Shown here one piece after another: positions 27,901 to 42,900 of a stretch of DNA of 64,000 nt (its first letter is position 1; each line of letters begins with the position of its first letter). The notes under the pieces were generated by a model. The model ran no database searches. It was given only the letters and a program-made list of their open reading frames with translations, and was not told the DNA's origin. The position numbers were made by a program, and so were the translations under genes. Origin of the DNA: Archilochus colubris (Eukaryota > Chordata > Aves > Apodiformes > Trochilidae); the NCBI GenBank assembly GCA_023079485.1, contig CM041084.1, forward strand, positions 8,864,609 to 8,928,608. Reading direction: 5' to 3'.

Positions 27901-30900
27901 AGTCTCAAAAACAGGTAAAACCGTGATAATCTAGAAAGGGAGATGTTCTGCCCCACTCTCAGCATTTTTCTAGAATTTATTTGGGGAGTACAGGGGAAAC
28001 TGAAATTATAAGTGGGATTTGGAGCCTTCCACCATAGCCTTGTAGCCCTCCAGTATCTGAAGGGGGACTACAAGAAAGTTGGCAATGGATTTATTAGGAT
28101 GTCAGGTAGTGATAGGACTAGGGGGAATGGTTTCAAATTAGAGGAGGATAGATATAGATTGGAAGTTAAAAAGAAGTTCTTCACTATGAGGGTGGTGAGA
28201 CACTGGCACAGGTTGCCCAGAGAGGTGGTGGAAGCCCCATCCCTGAAGTTTTTAAGGCCAGGCTGGACAGGGCTCTGAGCAACCTGATCTGGTGGGAGAT
28301 GTCCCTGCTCACAGCAGGGGGGCTGGAACATAAAAGTTCCCTTCTAACCCTGAAAATTCTATGATTCTGTGATTATCTTTCTTAGTCCCCTAAACACAGA
28401 AGTTTGAACTTGGGATAGGACCAGTTAGTTGGGGTTTTTTACTGCATCTGTATCATATAGAATCATATAACTGACCTCTAGACTGGCCAGATGATAGTTT
28501 TGTGATCATGGGTACTAACTGCACCATGTTCCAACTTCTGTCTGTACAGCAAGATTTTCAATTGAAAGAGGAAGAAAGATGATTTACAGAATACAGGACA
28601 AACTAAGTGTTCCAAAACAACTTTTTCTCCATATTTCTGACATCCTGCAGGCACGTAATTCAAAATTATGCATTTCTTCACAGAATGGAACCCCTAATTT
28701 TCAAATACCTGCTTTAAAAACTCAAAATTGATGTTATTGTGGGTGAGGTGTGAAGTTCCTTGAAACCAGAAAGTGTAAGGTAGCACCTGTTCAGAAATTT
28801 CAGAACCCAAACCTAACAAATTTACATCTAAATTTAAACTTCAGAATGAAAAATAAATAAATTTACAAAACATTTTTCACATTCGTAACTCCAACAGTCT
28901 TAATTTTCACAACGAAAAACAGTTTCCTTTAATCTTTACAACAAAAAACACAAAAAAACCCTGCCTTTTGGGATAATCAGGAAAATACTTACACAGAAGT
29001 AACAGGCATCCCATCAGAGATATACAGGAATATAAATAGGGGAGGTAGAATTCCCAGAGGTCTGCAAAGAAAAGTTTGAGCACAGCCTTAGCTTATTACA
29101 AATAGGCTCAGGATTAAACAATTGCATTTTTAAGTGTAAACTAAGAGTTAGTTAATAATCCTGCAGGCAATTAAATTCTCAAATTCTTCAGCTTCTAAAC
29201 TACATCAGCTTTTATCATGTAAGTCTCTTGTTTTTAACATATTTCATGTCTGCATGAGCATGAAACTTCTCAGTATGTTAAAAACAGATTTAAAAGAATA
29301 AATAGCCTTGATTAATTACCACAGCTTGTTCACAACCAGTGCAAGACTCGAACAGTATTTAATAGAAATGCATTTAACTAACATCCATTTTTAAAATTAA
29401 AACTCAACTCTTGTGCCATATTTTTTAAATTCCATACCATACAAAGACTCCATACTGGCAGCATCGTTGTCTATGAGTGCTGAAGCCACCCATACAATTC
29501 CAAGGATAAGCAGTGCAAGAAGAATAAGCATTACAAGGGTTTCCAAAATGCGTGCTCTGATGCCCTGTGGGCAGAAGAGGGGAGAGGGAGGAAAAAACAC
29601 AGCCAAGAACTTTGAATCTGATATTTTCAAACCTAAGTAAAAACACAAATAAATAGCAGCTCCTCCTTGCTAAATACATACTCACATTTTATCATGAAGA
29701 CAAAAGCATAACATGTAATGCACATTTAAAAGGCAATGCATAAAAAAAGGAAGTACTTATGGCTTTACAGGGCCTAGATTGCGTTTTTCCCCTTGAAACC
29801 ACAAAAAAAAAGTTTAAATTGCATGTGTCTTACAGTTCTCATTGATCTCATTATTCCATAAAGTATTCTTTATACCATATAATTTTGCTCAAGCATTTTT
29901 CAAAGATGGATTACTTTTCTAATACTTTCAGCAAAGAAAGTGGATTAGCAAATTTTTATCTATGATTCCAATCAAGGGAATGGAAAGCCAATTATGGCAA
30001 ACAGCCAAATGGCCCAGCAAGCATTAAACCCTGTGCAGGTACAATGCACCAATTTAGTTAAAATACATTCTTCAACTGCTATTGCTTCTCCACCCTTCCT
30101 CACAGTCTTCAGAGCCCTCCAGTGCACAGTCTGAGTACTGCTCACCCTGAGTCTGCCCACACACAGCTGCAGCCTCCTCCAGGAGCTGCCATCTTTGCAT
30201 CCCCCACTGGATGGAACATCCTCCTTGCTTCCAGCACACATGGATCACAGGTCTACACACTTCTATGTCCTAGCATTTGCACTTCAGTCTAAAGATGTAA
30301 CAGTGCCTCCAACAGTTAAGAGTTTGATTTGCAGCACCAAAAAAAAATAATTTTGAAACTTTTTTTTTTTTTTAATAATTTTAGTAATTTCAAGAAATAC
30401 AGCTACTGGGACACTTTCTTCCAACATCCTTGCCATTAAGGAACCATCAGCTTGCTGTTCACATAACAATTTTAATTTATTTCTCTTCAGATGCCAGTAT
30501 ACATCTCCAGAAGAAGAGAATCTCCTGTTTCTCACACAAGAAACAATTTGGGCATGTTCCACTGACAAGTCTACTTTATAGCTGAAAGTAGAAAATTTTA
30601 TCTTACTGGTTTGCTTTACTGGTTTGTCTACTTTTGTCACCTCTTTCCCTAGTGATTAACATGAGGATAATCTTTACATGTCATTTACCCTGAAAATTAT
30701 GCTTCCTACATAACCACTGCATCCAACCATGAATGAGGATCTCAGGCATCCTAACCATGAGCACAGATGTATTCTAGCACATCATTTCCTCTCTGCCATC
30801 AATCCTCTGCAGGACAGCTAAGGCAGCACAAGGAAAAAACAGACCAAAAGAGACATCCAGAAAAATCCCCTCAGGGCTTAAGTGGGCAGATGAAGTACAG

Positions 30901-33900
30901 TTCCAGAAAGGATCTCAAACACTAGATTTCAAATTAAAGGCAGTGGATATGGATTTAGTCCTAGTGGCTTTGAGTGGCTTTGAGGTTGTTAAAGAAAGTG
31001 GCTTTGAGGTTGTTAAAACTTATTAAAATGTTATTTTTGTAGTGCCCAGAAATTAGCTTTCAGTCTTCTACTAGTTGCTTCCAAGGTGAGGATCTATGCC
31101 TAATATATGTATCTGAAGATTAAATACCTGTATCTTTAATATTCAAGTTTTGAACTTAAGCAATAAGTTACCAGGGAACAGGTTACACTGATACAGAGTC
31201 TTTACTGATCAACTGAAGAAAGTCAAAGGTTTGAAAGAAAACCCAAAACATTCAAGGACACATGCACAGCAATCTGCTTCATGTTTTACAAAACCCTTGA
31301 AGACTTTTTTCCTCTCCTAGGCATAAGAAAATACAAAGCTCACTTCTGGGTTTTTGAAAGGCTTAGCCACAGGGACCAGATATCTTACTTCCCTACTATG
31401 AGACACATGCACAAATTTCTCTCTCTCACTTCAATTTTCACACCATCAGATTCTTCTGGACAAATTTGGAAAATACTTCATTTCACTATATGACCCAAAC
31501 ATCAAATCCTCCTCCTCTAGATGGAGAAGCACAATTGTCAAAGCAGGTAAACAAGAAATACACTGTGATGGAGATGGTCAACTGCAAGTAACACTGTTCA
31601 TATTTACTGCAAGTTCTCTCTGAAGAAATGTAGGATTAGGAGAATAAAAAGAGATGACCACAGAAAGGAGGTTACTCAGATGTAATTATTGCTTACCAAC
31701 TCCAGAAATAGCCAGTTAGCCACCTATTCCCCATTTTTTTATTTCTGAGCTAGTTTGAATAATCCTTGATTTTCAGATAATTGGATCCATCAGAGAATGG
31801 TTTGGGTTGGAAGGGACCTTACAGATCATCCTCCTATACCAGGCTGCTCAAGGCCCCATCCAACCTGGCCTTGAACACTCCCAGGGAGGGGGCAGCCACA
31901 ACCTCCCTGGGCAATCTGTGCCAGTGTCTCACCACCCTCCCACTAAAGTTTCCTCCTAATGTCTAACCTAAATCTGTCCTCTTCCAGCTTAAAACCATTA
32001 CTCTTTGTCCTAGCACTACACAGCCTTGCACAAAGTCACTCCCCAGCTTTCCTGCAGGCCCCTTTCAGATACTGGAAGGTAAAGTCTCACTACTCACACC
32101 TATCTCCTCACCTAGGTAATGCAAACATACATACATCAACAATACTGTAGTCTCATGTATGTTTTAAAAAGCAGGACTCATGGTTCATTCTAAAGGCATA
32201 ACTATTTATATTACACAACACACACACAATAGGATTCACACACCAATGATAATTTTAAAATAGTAAAATAGTAGTATTTTTAAGAACTTCAGTGAAGTGA
32301 CTAGCTAGCAACCTTCTGTCATAGGCACTAATGAATACCTGGTAACAGTCCAAGATTAAAAAAATATTAAGACACTTAAAGCATATAGGTAAATACTTAA
32401 TCTCAATTAGGCACCCATAAGACTGTGCCCTACTAAAACATTAATGTTCCAGGCACATTAGTTCATGCATACATTAGTGTAGCTGTCAAATAGCTGCTAT
32501 TTGTAAGGAATGAAAAGTAGAGAAATTACACACACAGAAAAAAGCTCTGGAAAATCACAGAATGGTTGAGTTTTGCAGGGATCTCTGGAGGTCATCTTGT
32601 CCACTCCCCTCCTCAAGCAGGGCCACCTAGAGCCAGATACCTGTCCCCAGGTTCCTTTTGAGGATCTCCAAGGATAGAGAGATTCCTGGGCAATGTGTGC
32701 TCAGGCACTCTCCAAGAAAAAAAAAAAAAAGTGAGAAGTGACCCCTGGACATCCTTACTACATTTCATTTTTGCTGAAGGTAGTTTTATTTGTTCACATT
32801 AAAAACTTAAAGTTTGAACATTATCATTAGTAACATCATTTATATAACAGTTTGGCAAAAATCTATCCACCTGACATTGGGAACAGAGAAAAACAAGGTA
32901 AATACAATCAACATTCTATTTTCTTTTCCACAAAAGCAAAGCTACACAAATAAACTTGGAAATACAATGCTGAATTTTTTTTTCTTTTTCTGAGCAAAAT
33001 CTCTTCACAGATATTGTGGGTTTGGCTTAACTTTTCTACACTGAGTCATTTCACTTCTCTTGCACAGCCCTATTATATTACTCAGATTTCTTGGATGATC
33101 CAAATATCCCAGCATATCTTCATGGCACACAAATACTGCCACTTCTCCTCCATGTAATACTTGTTGCACTTTTTGAAACCATTTACTCCTAAGATTTTTT
33201 TGTGAAAAGAAGCATTCAAATCTGCCATCTTCAAACACAACAACAAACTCATCTACAACTCATTTCAAACCATCCTGTAAGAGTTCATTTGTTCTTGTTC
33301 AGTTTATACCATCCTATCTGTCTCGAGTAGAGAACAACTGAGTGCAATATCAAAAAACATCCAGTGCAGGTGCACAGGATTACTTCAAATTAGCATTCTA
33401 ACTAAGCAAGGAAAACCAGGCATAGAGCACTCCAACTTAGTGACTGCATTTGCAGTACAGTAGTGACTGCTTGGTACAGCCCTTTGATTCCTCATGGTCA
33501 GTGTGCAGCTGGAAACAAAGGAAACCCTGAGAGCAGAAGTGGAGGAGATGGCCTTACACAGTAAGTGAAGTGACAGTGCATATGGATGTGCACATATAGG
33601 GGCAGGTATGGGAAGGAGGAGGAAACAGTCACCAGTTTTCCAGCTCCATTGTTTAAATGAGGAGAAATTGCCTCATGAACTCCTATGATCACTGTTTACC
33701 GTTCCTATGGCTGCTAAAATGACAATAAAAATGAGGGGGGGAATACTTTGTACGTTTGGCGTTCAATATTGTATTCAGGAAGGAAAATTAGGATGTCCAA
33801 ATCTTCATCCAGTTGTCTTTTTCTAATGCTTATGACAGACAAGAACAAGAAACATAAGCACCATTCAATCCACCAATTTGCATCCTATTTTTCAGAAGAC

Positions 33901-36900
33901 TAATCTAGATCTCAGCTTTCAAACCTGCATTTCGTAACACAAATACTATTTCATTCTTAAGGTGTCCTTCACACTAACAGAAAGCATATATCACCAGAAA
34001 TTCACTGTCTTATGAATTATTTTAATGCAATACCACTTGCAGTTTAACTTGTTTTAAGGGAGGAGGTATTTATTTATCTCCAAAATAAGGCTTGCACAGT
34101 AAAGAACCAGAAAGATACCTCCAGGATACTGACACAATGAGGAAAAAAGACTGTTTTGTCTTGTGTTCTAGTACTTAAAGAAGAATTCAAGCATAAAATG
34201 CAGACTGAAACAAATTATAAATGTCTACACTGCTTATTAAAGTGAATTGCCTTGACAACACTATCAACTAAAATATCAAATTCAGATTTTAGTATAGCAT
34301 TAACTACACAGCCTTAAATAACACTCCCTTGTTGTAGGCCTGAGATGAACAGAACCATAGCCCGAAGTAACTAAAAGCTTTTCCCTCCATCTCAGGCTAA
34401 ATTATGTGGGGTTTATATACAGTGATAAAACAATTCTAAAAGAACAGTGTGCTCAGGTAAAAACAACAGCAACAACAACAAACAAACAACAACAACAACA
34501 AAAACCAAGCCAAGATTTAAAGCCTTTTTTACAGTGCTACGAATTAGAGAATCATAGAATGGTTTGGGTTAGAAGTGGCCTCAAAGATCATCTAGTTCCA
34601 AATCCCCTGCATATTCAGGGACACTTTCCACTAGACCAAGTTTCTCCAAGCCCTATCCAACCTGGTCTGGAACACTGCCAGACAAGGGGCAGCCACAGCT
34701 TCTCTGGGCAACCCATTCCAGTGTCTCACCACCCTCAGACTGAAGAATTTCTTCCTAATATCTAACCTGTATCTATCTTTCAGTTTTAAACTGTTCCCCC
34801 TTGTCCTATCACTCCATGCCCTTGTAAAAAGTCCCTCCCCAGCTTTCCTGGAGCCCCATCAGGTACTGGAACGTGCTGTAAGGTCTCCCTGAAAGCTTCT
34901 CTTCTCCAGGCTGAACAACCCCAGCTCTCTCAGCTTGTCTTCAGAGGAGAGATGCTCCAGCCCTCTGATCAACCTTCATGGCCTTATAATTTGATAGAAA
35001 TTTCAATTGATCTGCTTATCAAGCAAAAAAAATGGTAGATTATATCTACTGGCCTCTTTTTTTGTTTTTCTAAATGCAAAGTTTCACAGTCTAGACTAAA
35101 CAGATTACCTATATTTTTACTCACAACACCTTTTGAAAATCTACCTAGTTCTTTAACACAAGCACTTAGCTAAATGAAATATTTTGGTAAAGATGTTTTA
35201 CAAATCAAAATCCAGCAGCCTGGAACCTGCAGAAGCCTAGTCATATCTGACATCTTTGTCCATTAACAGTAAAGGGTGACAGGGAGAAGAGGAATGGCAA
35301 CAGTAAAAGATTAGCAAAGAACATTTGAAGCTCTCAAGGCATGCCTACAAATAAAAGCTGCCCTATAAACACATTGTTTTAGAGAATCATAGAATGGTTT
35401 GGGTTGTCATAAATATGTCATAAAGGAACATGTCATTTGTACAGCCTTAGAGATATCTACTCTCAAACTTCTACTTCTTTAAAATTCACCTGTCAAGATA
35501 TCCACAAGTTTTAATTTTGTTTAATACTGAGTTACTTACATAGCCAGGAGTACCAGGCCTTCAGGTTCATGTTTCCAGAAAAGCCTAATTTTAGCAAAAT
35601 AGGTTTTAATTATTCTAGAAATGTTCTGACAAAGTTTTAGATGCTACTCTGGAAAGTGTCATAAACTCTTACCATGTTTCTTTCCTATTACAAATTACAC
35701 AAATAAGTCATTCCAAATGATAAACATCCAAATCATACTGGAAATCAGCACATGGCCAGAAAAAGTTAATTCAGCTAAAAAGCCCCATGAATTACAAATG
35801 GCAACAGAAGTCCTGGAGCGATGACTGTCATACAGGAAAGTAAAAAAAGTATATTATTACTAAGGAAACCATTTTTCCTCCCCAGTATACTTGTGTTAAG
35901 CAAGACAATTATTATGCCAATTGCAACACATTAAAGCTTTTCGTATGTGAAAGCTTAACATATGTGTGTTATTCACACAACACCTAGGGGGTGGATCCTA
36001 CTTTATGAGAGAACATACATTTGCTGATAGCTTCCTGTAGCTTTTCAGTATGAAAAAGGGACATTTCTTGATATTGGATACAGTAAGAAGTGTCAGGATT
36101 TTTTTCCCATTTGAAATTCTGTAACTATGTTGAAACATATAACCATATCAAGCCAAAATGCTTTGCCAGTGGTAGAGTATGTAACAGGTAAAGACCTCAC
36201 TCTGCACACTGTCCCCCCCGGTTTCAGGATTTACTGTAACCAGCAATTAGCACAGGGATCTTTCCTTACTACAGTGACTCACAAGGACAGACTCACATAG
36301 GCAAGAAACCTTCTGACTGCTCCTCTCTCCATTAAGAGTTACATGCAAAACCTGGAAAGGCTTAAAAGAAAATCCCTGCTGATGCCAAGCTAAGGTAAAA
36401 CACCCATCATATATCCAGGTAACAGAGGAAGACATGGTTACCTTCAAAGCAGTGAAACAACCCCATGCCAGAAATTCAGAAGTCATTACTTTTGGGGGAA
36501 GAGAGATTACATAAATGAAAACATTAAAGCCAGTTTTGCCAATCTGTGCTCTGCCAGTGGTGATTAGGAACACAATGTTATTTCCTAACAACTTAAGCAT
36601 AATTTTAATGCTTTCTAATGCTAAAAGGATTCCAACATACACGTACAGATCACACTTACCAAGCGATCTTGTGTTTTAACACTGATGGGAGAGTAGAGAA
36701 AACTTGAAATATACTATTTTCTCTCTCCAGAAGAGGTAAAACTCCTGGTAAAACCAAAGACCTACAGCCACATCACTGTCCTGAGAAACAGCTTTAACAT
36801 TAGTTGGCTATAGTAATGTTGGGGAACAAATTCTTAGTTCCTACAAGAATGACATTTTTGGCACTCCACCACCAATGTCCATGGTATGGCTTTTGTTAGT

Positions 36901-39900
36901 TCTGTGTTTTATTTGGTTGCAAATCATGTAGAAAAAAATTAATAAAACTATTAATAATGAAGTAAAAATTGCAACATGATTCATACAAAACCAGAGAGCC
37001 CTAAGAAAGTTTCTATGGTGCTGAATATTTGAACACAGTTCTGCTTGGACTTCTTGACCTCTTGCAAGGCAGGTAAACATTACTTTTTACACCATGCCCT
37101 GACCCATGGGAAAAGCCTGGGAAACACTTCTGCAATCATGGCACATCTAAAGTACACATGAAGCCCTTTGTTTTCATGTTACAAAAAGGAGTCTTAGTGA
37201 CCTTAAGATTTATTCAGTGATGGACTGACTGCTTACATTTGCAGAAAAAAATAGGGCATTAAAAAAAGAATGAGAATTACAGCAAGTATGAGGGTGGGGT
37301 GTTACATTGTAATATTTTTAGCAGAGGGTACCCCCTCTTTGTGAGCATTAATGAAAATATGAGCTTCAAGCTTTCTAACCATTTCTACAGTTAGAAACCA
37401 TACTTTTGAGCAGTCTTTGTTCTGACCTATGCAAGACAGTGCAGAAACATTTTTTTTCCCTTATTAGTAAAAGATACTCATTTTCCATCAGCTAACATGG
37501 AAACACATACTACATTTATCACACTGCTGTTTAGTCACAGGGTCATTACCTTATGAGACTACCACAAACGATTGAGTCAAACTCAGAAGCTGTATTTTTA
37601 GCAAAATTCAGTTCATTCTGAGAACACAGAAGCCAATGACTCAGAATGCTCTCAGAGCAAACTAAAAAATTTTAATCAAGAACTAATGTAATTCAGTCAT
37701 CAGATATAAGCATTCAAAAAAGAGAAAAAAAAGTTTCTCTGCCCATGCAAGAACCAAAAACTTCAGACTATAACCAGTGCTGACAGCGTCTTCTCCAACA
37801 TCACCTCTTCCCTCCTTCACATCTTACAGCCTCTGGGAATTTTAAGATTAAAATGAACATTTTTCATCACAGAGTGAGTGTATTTTATATGTATTTTCCA
37901 CAGAATACAAATCTTAAATTCCTAGCCACAAAACTTTCCCAGCAACTTGCAGCTGATTTTCATGTTAGTATCTTGTCCCAAAAAACTTCATGGAGGTTAC
38001 AATTCCATCAATGGAGCAAGAGGAGGCAGCTGAAATAATTTAAATGTATAGCAGTTAATAACTGCATAGTGTAAATAACAAAATCCAGCAGTTTTGAAGT
38101 AACACTAACGACTGGAGAGAGAAAAAAAAATTAAAGGAACTTGAGGGAAAAAACCATGATTAATTCGTCAGACATTGGCTAAAGACATGTATGAATAAGC
38201 ATTACAGCTACGCCTGCCAAGCTGGAAATGAAGGACCAAAATTGCCCAAACAAAGGTCAAAAAAAAGAGGCATGTCTTTGTTTACTAGACTGGTGAAGAG
38301 GACATCTACCCAGGATGCAGTACATCCACTGAAGTGACTCCTCTGCCAAAGACAAATCATGCCCTCTTCTTCAGTGTCCCAGAAGAGCATCCCAAACTCC
38401 AGTGTCCCAGTATATACTGGGCTCCAAATCCATCAGACTTTCCTGTTGACATCACTGCATGTAAATAACTCACTGAAATAACCACAGAACCAAGAGGGAC
38501 TCCACGCAGACCTGTGTCCTCATGACTGGTATAAAAAAACAGATCTTTCTCACTATTTTTCCTAGAACGTCCCTAATTACAGAATCACAGAATCCTAGGG
38601 GTTGGAAGGGACCTCGAAAGATCATCTAGTCCAACCCCCCCTGCCAGAGCAGGGCCACCTAGAGTACATCACATAGGAACGTGTCCAGACCGGTTTTGAA
38701 TGTCTCCAGTGAAGGAGACTCCACAACCTCCCTGGGCAGCCTGTTCCAGGGCTCTGCAGTACAAGATAAGCTTCAGCATAAAAATGGGAGTATGAGGTTC
38801 ATGTATTGCCCAGAAGTTGAAGTATTGTTTCAAACACATGAATTCAAATTCACACTCCTGGCAAACACGGACTAGAGCTGGAAGAAAATAATTACATCCC
38901 ACAGCCATCAGCTGTATGTGACTACCCTGCTGCAGCCTGCTCTTCCCTCCTTTGCAGAAAGAAGCTACTGGGAGGGAAAAAAAAAAACAAACAAACAAAA
39001 AAAACCCCCAAAAAACAAAGAAACAAACAAAAAAAACCCAAAACAGAACAGGATTACATCCAAACTCTTATTAAAAAAGACACATATAGATCTACAGACA
39101 CTATAGTAAACACATATAATCCAAACCTTTTGGGGAGAAGGAAAAGTAGAAATTAAAGGATAGACACAGTGATGATGACTGTCCCAATGCAACCCCAACC
39201 CCACAAGTTTCCTCTGTTGTTCCATTCCTGATCCCAGCCCTCTCTAATTAGGACACAGATGCTCTACTCCCTCCACCTACCAAGTTTCCCAGACTTTCCA
39301 AAGCCACCTGCAACAACAACATGGGAGATGTGGGATTTCTGACCCTATGAGTCTCCCTCTACTCCTATACTCTTGGATCACAAAGAATCTTTCCTGCTAG
39401 ACTTGTATGAAGATAAATACATATTTTCCAACTTCTCTGTAGCTTGGCAGTGGATTAAGTAATGCAAAAGTATAAAGAAAGACTTGAACTTTGTGATTGT
39501 GTTTCTGGTAGGAAAAAAGCAGCAGGAAGACAGTTCCCAATTGCAAATGACACATAGAAGCACACAGGTCACTATTAAAGTTCTAAAACAAAGAGAAGCC
39601 TGAAGGTTTTTTTGGTGTCAATTTCTCTTACCCTGGCAAAGGTAAATAAGATCAAGACAAAAGCATCCTTCTATTAATTGGCCAAAGCACCACACTGCAG
39701 AAGTTCCTTTTAGCAGCTTGGGAAATCTTTCAAAAATCTACATCAAAATAAAAATTAATTAAAAAAAAAATACAGCAAGAAAATGGCCATGGATGGGAGA
39801 CAAATTCATTGGTCTTCCTTTCTTCTCTCCTCTGTAAAGAGTTGTTGGCTGCCTTACAAATCCTTACTACAAATGCATTGGCTCCTTCCTTGCATTGTCA

Positions 39901-42900
39901 ATTTAGAATAAGTTAGAATTACTCTCTATTAAGAATTACTCTATATTAAGAATATGTCTAAATATCAGATTGCTGATTATTAATGCTAATGAAAAAAGAT
40001 TGGCTTTAGAGAGGGAATAAGAAGAGATGTTTACCTAATAAAGCCTCATTTAATAAAAGCAGCCTATTAGAAAATTATTTCATGCCTTTCTATGACTAAG
40101 CTACATATATAAAAATTTGCCACTATCAATATAAAATTACATGGCAATTTTCCCATCTGTGAATTAAAATTACATTTCTCTTAAATCTGTAGTCTTTTAT
40201 TTTACATAAAAGCACACAAGGAGATTTAAAATAGATACAATGTTTGTTTGTCCTGGAAAGTCACTCTTTGAAGATGAAAATGAAAACAGAACAATGTGAA
40301 AATATTCAAATATGAAAATCTTAATAAAATATTCCTGACAAATAAACCAGACATTTTTATAAATTAAGCACCATGCTCTAACAAAAACAGCAGCAGGTAT
40401 TTTAAAGTTTCATAAGAAAAGAAACCCAAATACCAAGATGGAAATGTGTTCCCATTGCCTTCTTTAATCCTCTAACTCATTCCACATTCTTAGATGCCTC
40501 TGCCTTTTCCAGGGGCTTCCATATCCCCTGCAGTCAGTTCAGGGATCCTGCAGGTGTGAATAGTAACTTCCTGCCCAAAGGATGGCAAGATTTTCTAGTT
40601 CGAATAAAATAGTTATACCTGGCCTTGTTCTATGACCAGGTGACCCACACAGTGGACAAGGGGAAGGCTGTGGATGTTGTCCACCTGGACTTTAGTAAAG
40701 CCTTTGAGCCAGTGTCCCACAGCACTCTCCTAGAGAAGCTGGCAGCTCATGCCACAGACACATTTACTCCTCTCTGGGTTAGGACCTGGCTGCATGGTTG
40801 AGCCCACAGTGGCAGCCAATGGAGTTAAATCCAGAGGTGTTCTCCAGGGCTCTGCTTTGGAGTCAGTCCTATTCAATATCTGAATTAATGATCTGGATGA
40901 AGGGACTGAGGATCTCCTCAGTAAGTTTGCAGATGACACCAGGCTGGGTGGGAGTGTTGATCTTCTCAAGGGTAGGAAGGCTGCAAAGGGAGGTTCACCT
41001 TTACCTTTACCTTTTCTTCCTTTACTGAGGAAGAATTTCTTGACTGAGAAAGGAGCAGTAGGCATTGGAATGGGCTGCCCGGGGAGGTGGTGGAATCACT
41101 AGCCCTGGAAGTATTCAAAAACTACATAGACGAAGCACTTTAGGACATGCTCTAGTGAACCATACAGGTATTGATACATATATTTTATTGGGGGGGATGC
41201 TGACAGTTGGGCAGGGTGATTTTAGAGGTCTTTTCCAACTGTGACCAGTTGGAAATGAACCAGTTGATACTGGTCAGTTGTGGTTTTCAGACATGAATTT
41301 TATTATAAACTGGCAAAAAATTAAGAAATATCTCAGGGGGTTTAGATTTATAGCTATCATCTACCATAAACAGGAGGGTGTAGAGAGGGTATTAAAAATG
41401 CTCTGTTTGAGAGAAATTTAAAAATTACTAATTTCCACTTAAAAAAAAATAATAATTTCTTCAAAGTAGTTCACAACCTAGTGCTTCAGTTTACATCAAT
41501 GATAAAATGAAGAGAAACCAGCTAATATTGGTAGCTATACCACTTATACACTTTACAAGTAGTAGAAGTATTTAGCATATCAATTTTTACTCATCCAGAA
41601 CCATCAGTTAACCTGAAAACAAATGAAAACTGTAACATGAAAAAACCCACTCAATTTAACCACTGAGAGAGCAGCAGAGAAGTGTAGCAGCTCTGCCTAC
41701 ATGTTAAAGCTCCTAGCAAAGAACCACAGAAATTCCACAAAACATAAGTATGCTAAATACAGCAGAGTTGTACAAGTTCAGACCAATGCAGGAGTGGTGA
41801 AAGCACCAAACTCCAGCAATGCATTTCATTCCTGGCTCAGATGAAGTGGAATAACTAACACTCCAGTGCTAGCTTCTAAAACTCATAGTTTTACAGAAAA
41901 CTCTACCTACTTGTAGGCAAGAATCATCTAATACAGTTTCTCTAAGAACATCTAATACAGTCAGAAAAACACATTTTGCAACAACACTGAGCATGTTTGG
42001 GATTTTCTTTGCTCAGTGTTTTTACCCCAATATTACTAATAATTCTTGTTTCTTCCTGTTACTAATTTCCATAGCTCAAATACATGAAAATGTAGACTAA
42101 CCTGGCACATTTTGCTTTTCTATCTACATTAAAGAGTTGCTCAAAAAAAGATTATAATCTCAGCTCCATACACTGCTGCAGAAAGGCAGAAGCACAGCTC
42201 AGCTGAAGAAGTTGCAGCAAGGCAGGTAGTGCAGAAAAGCTAAGCTAATAGTATACCTAACTTGGCATACCTCCTGTTACTCTATTTTTTTGCAACTTGT
42301 ACTGAGGCCTCTTTAAAAGGACATTTTAATTTATGGAAGCAACCAACTGACATTTAACTACTTCAATGAAATGGAGCACAGATCACATCTCGTCACATCT
42401 TGATCCAATGTGTGCAACAACCAATATCCACTTATTTCCCCCTCTGCTGTCCCAGATACAGAACTGTTAGACATAGCCAACAAATCATAGATCTCCTTAT
42501 GGTTAAATTAAGAAGAAAAAAAAAAAGAAGAAAAAAAAAAAGATATTGCATAAAATGTCCCCAGATGAGTAAAGCAAAACATCTTTTAGAGCCTTATAAA
42601 ATGTTTTATCCATCCACAAAAGCAAATTCACATTAAGACATCCTTCTCAATAGTCCCAAGTTTCTCTGTCCTAACCACAGATTCTTGAATTTCTTTTTAA
42701 ATTACTGAAAAACAACAAGGCTCTAAATTGAACAGCACATGCATGATAATTTACCAGAAGCTGTGATCTTGCACAGCCTTTGCTCCCAAATACCTAAATA
42801 CAGACACCAGACAAATTATACAGGCTGAAGTCTAGGTTTTGAAATAAAGAATATAAGCAATATTCCCAACCTCTTTTTGACTCAGTTATATTAATTTTTA

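Noticed and set aside
30284..30640. 118-codon minus-strand open frame in intron 5 with a Lys-rich run
   Set aside because: The Lys run comes from a poly-T tract and no family resemblance was seen. A processed pseudogene could not be supported.
31880..34700. CTCF-like GGGGGCAG and AAGGGGCAG motifs in intron 5
   Set aside because: They are internal CR1 consensus sequence and lack the CCASYAG half of the motif.
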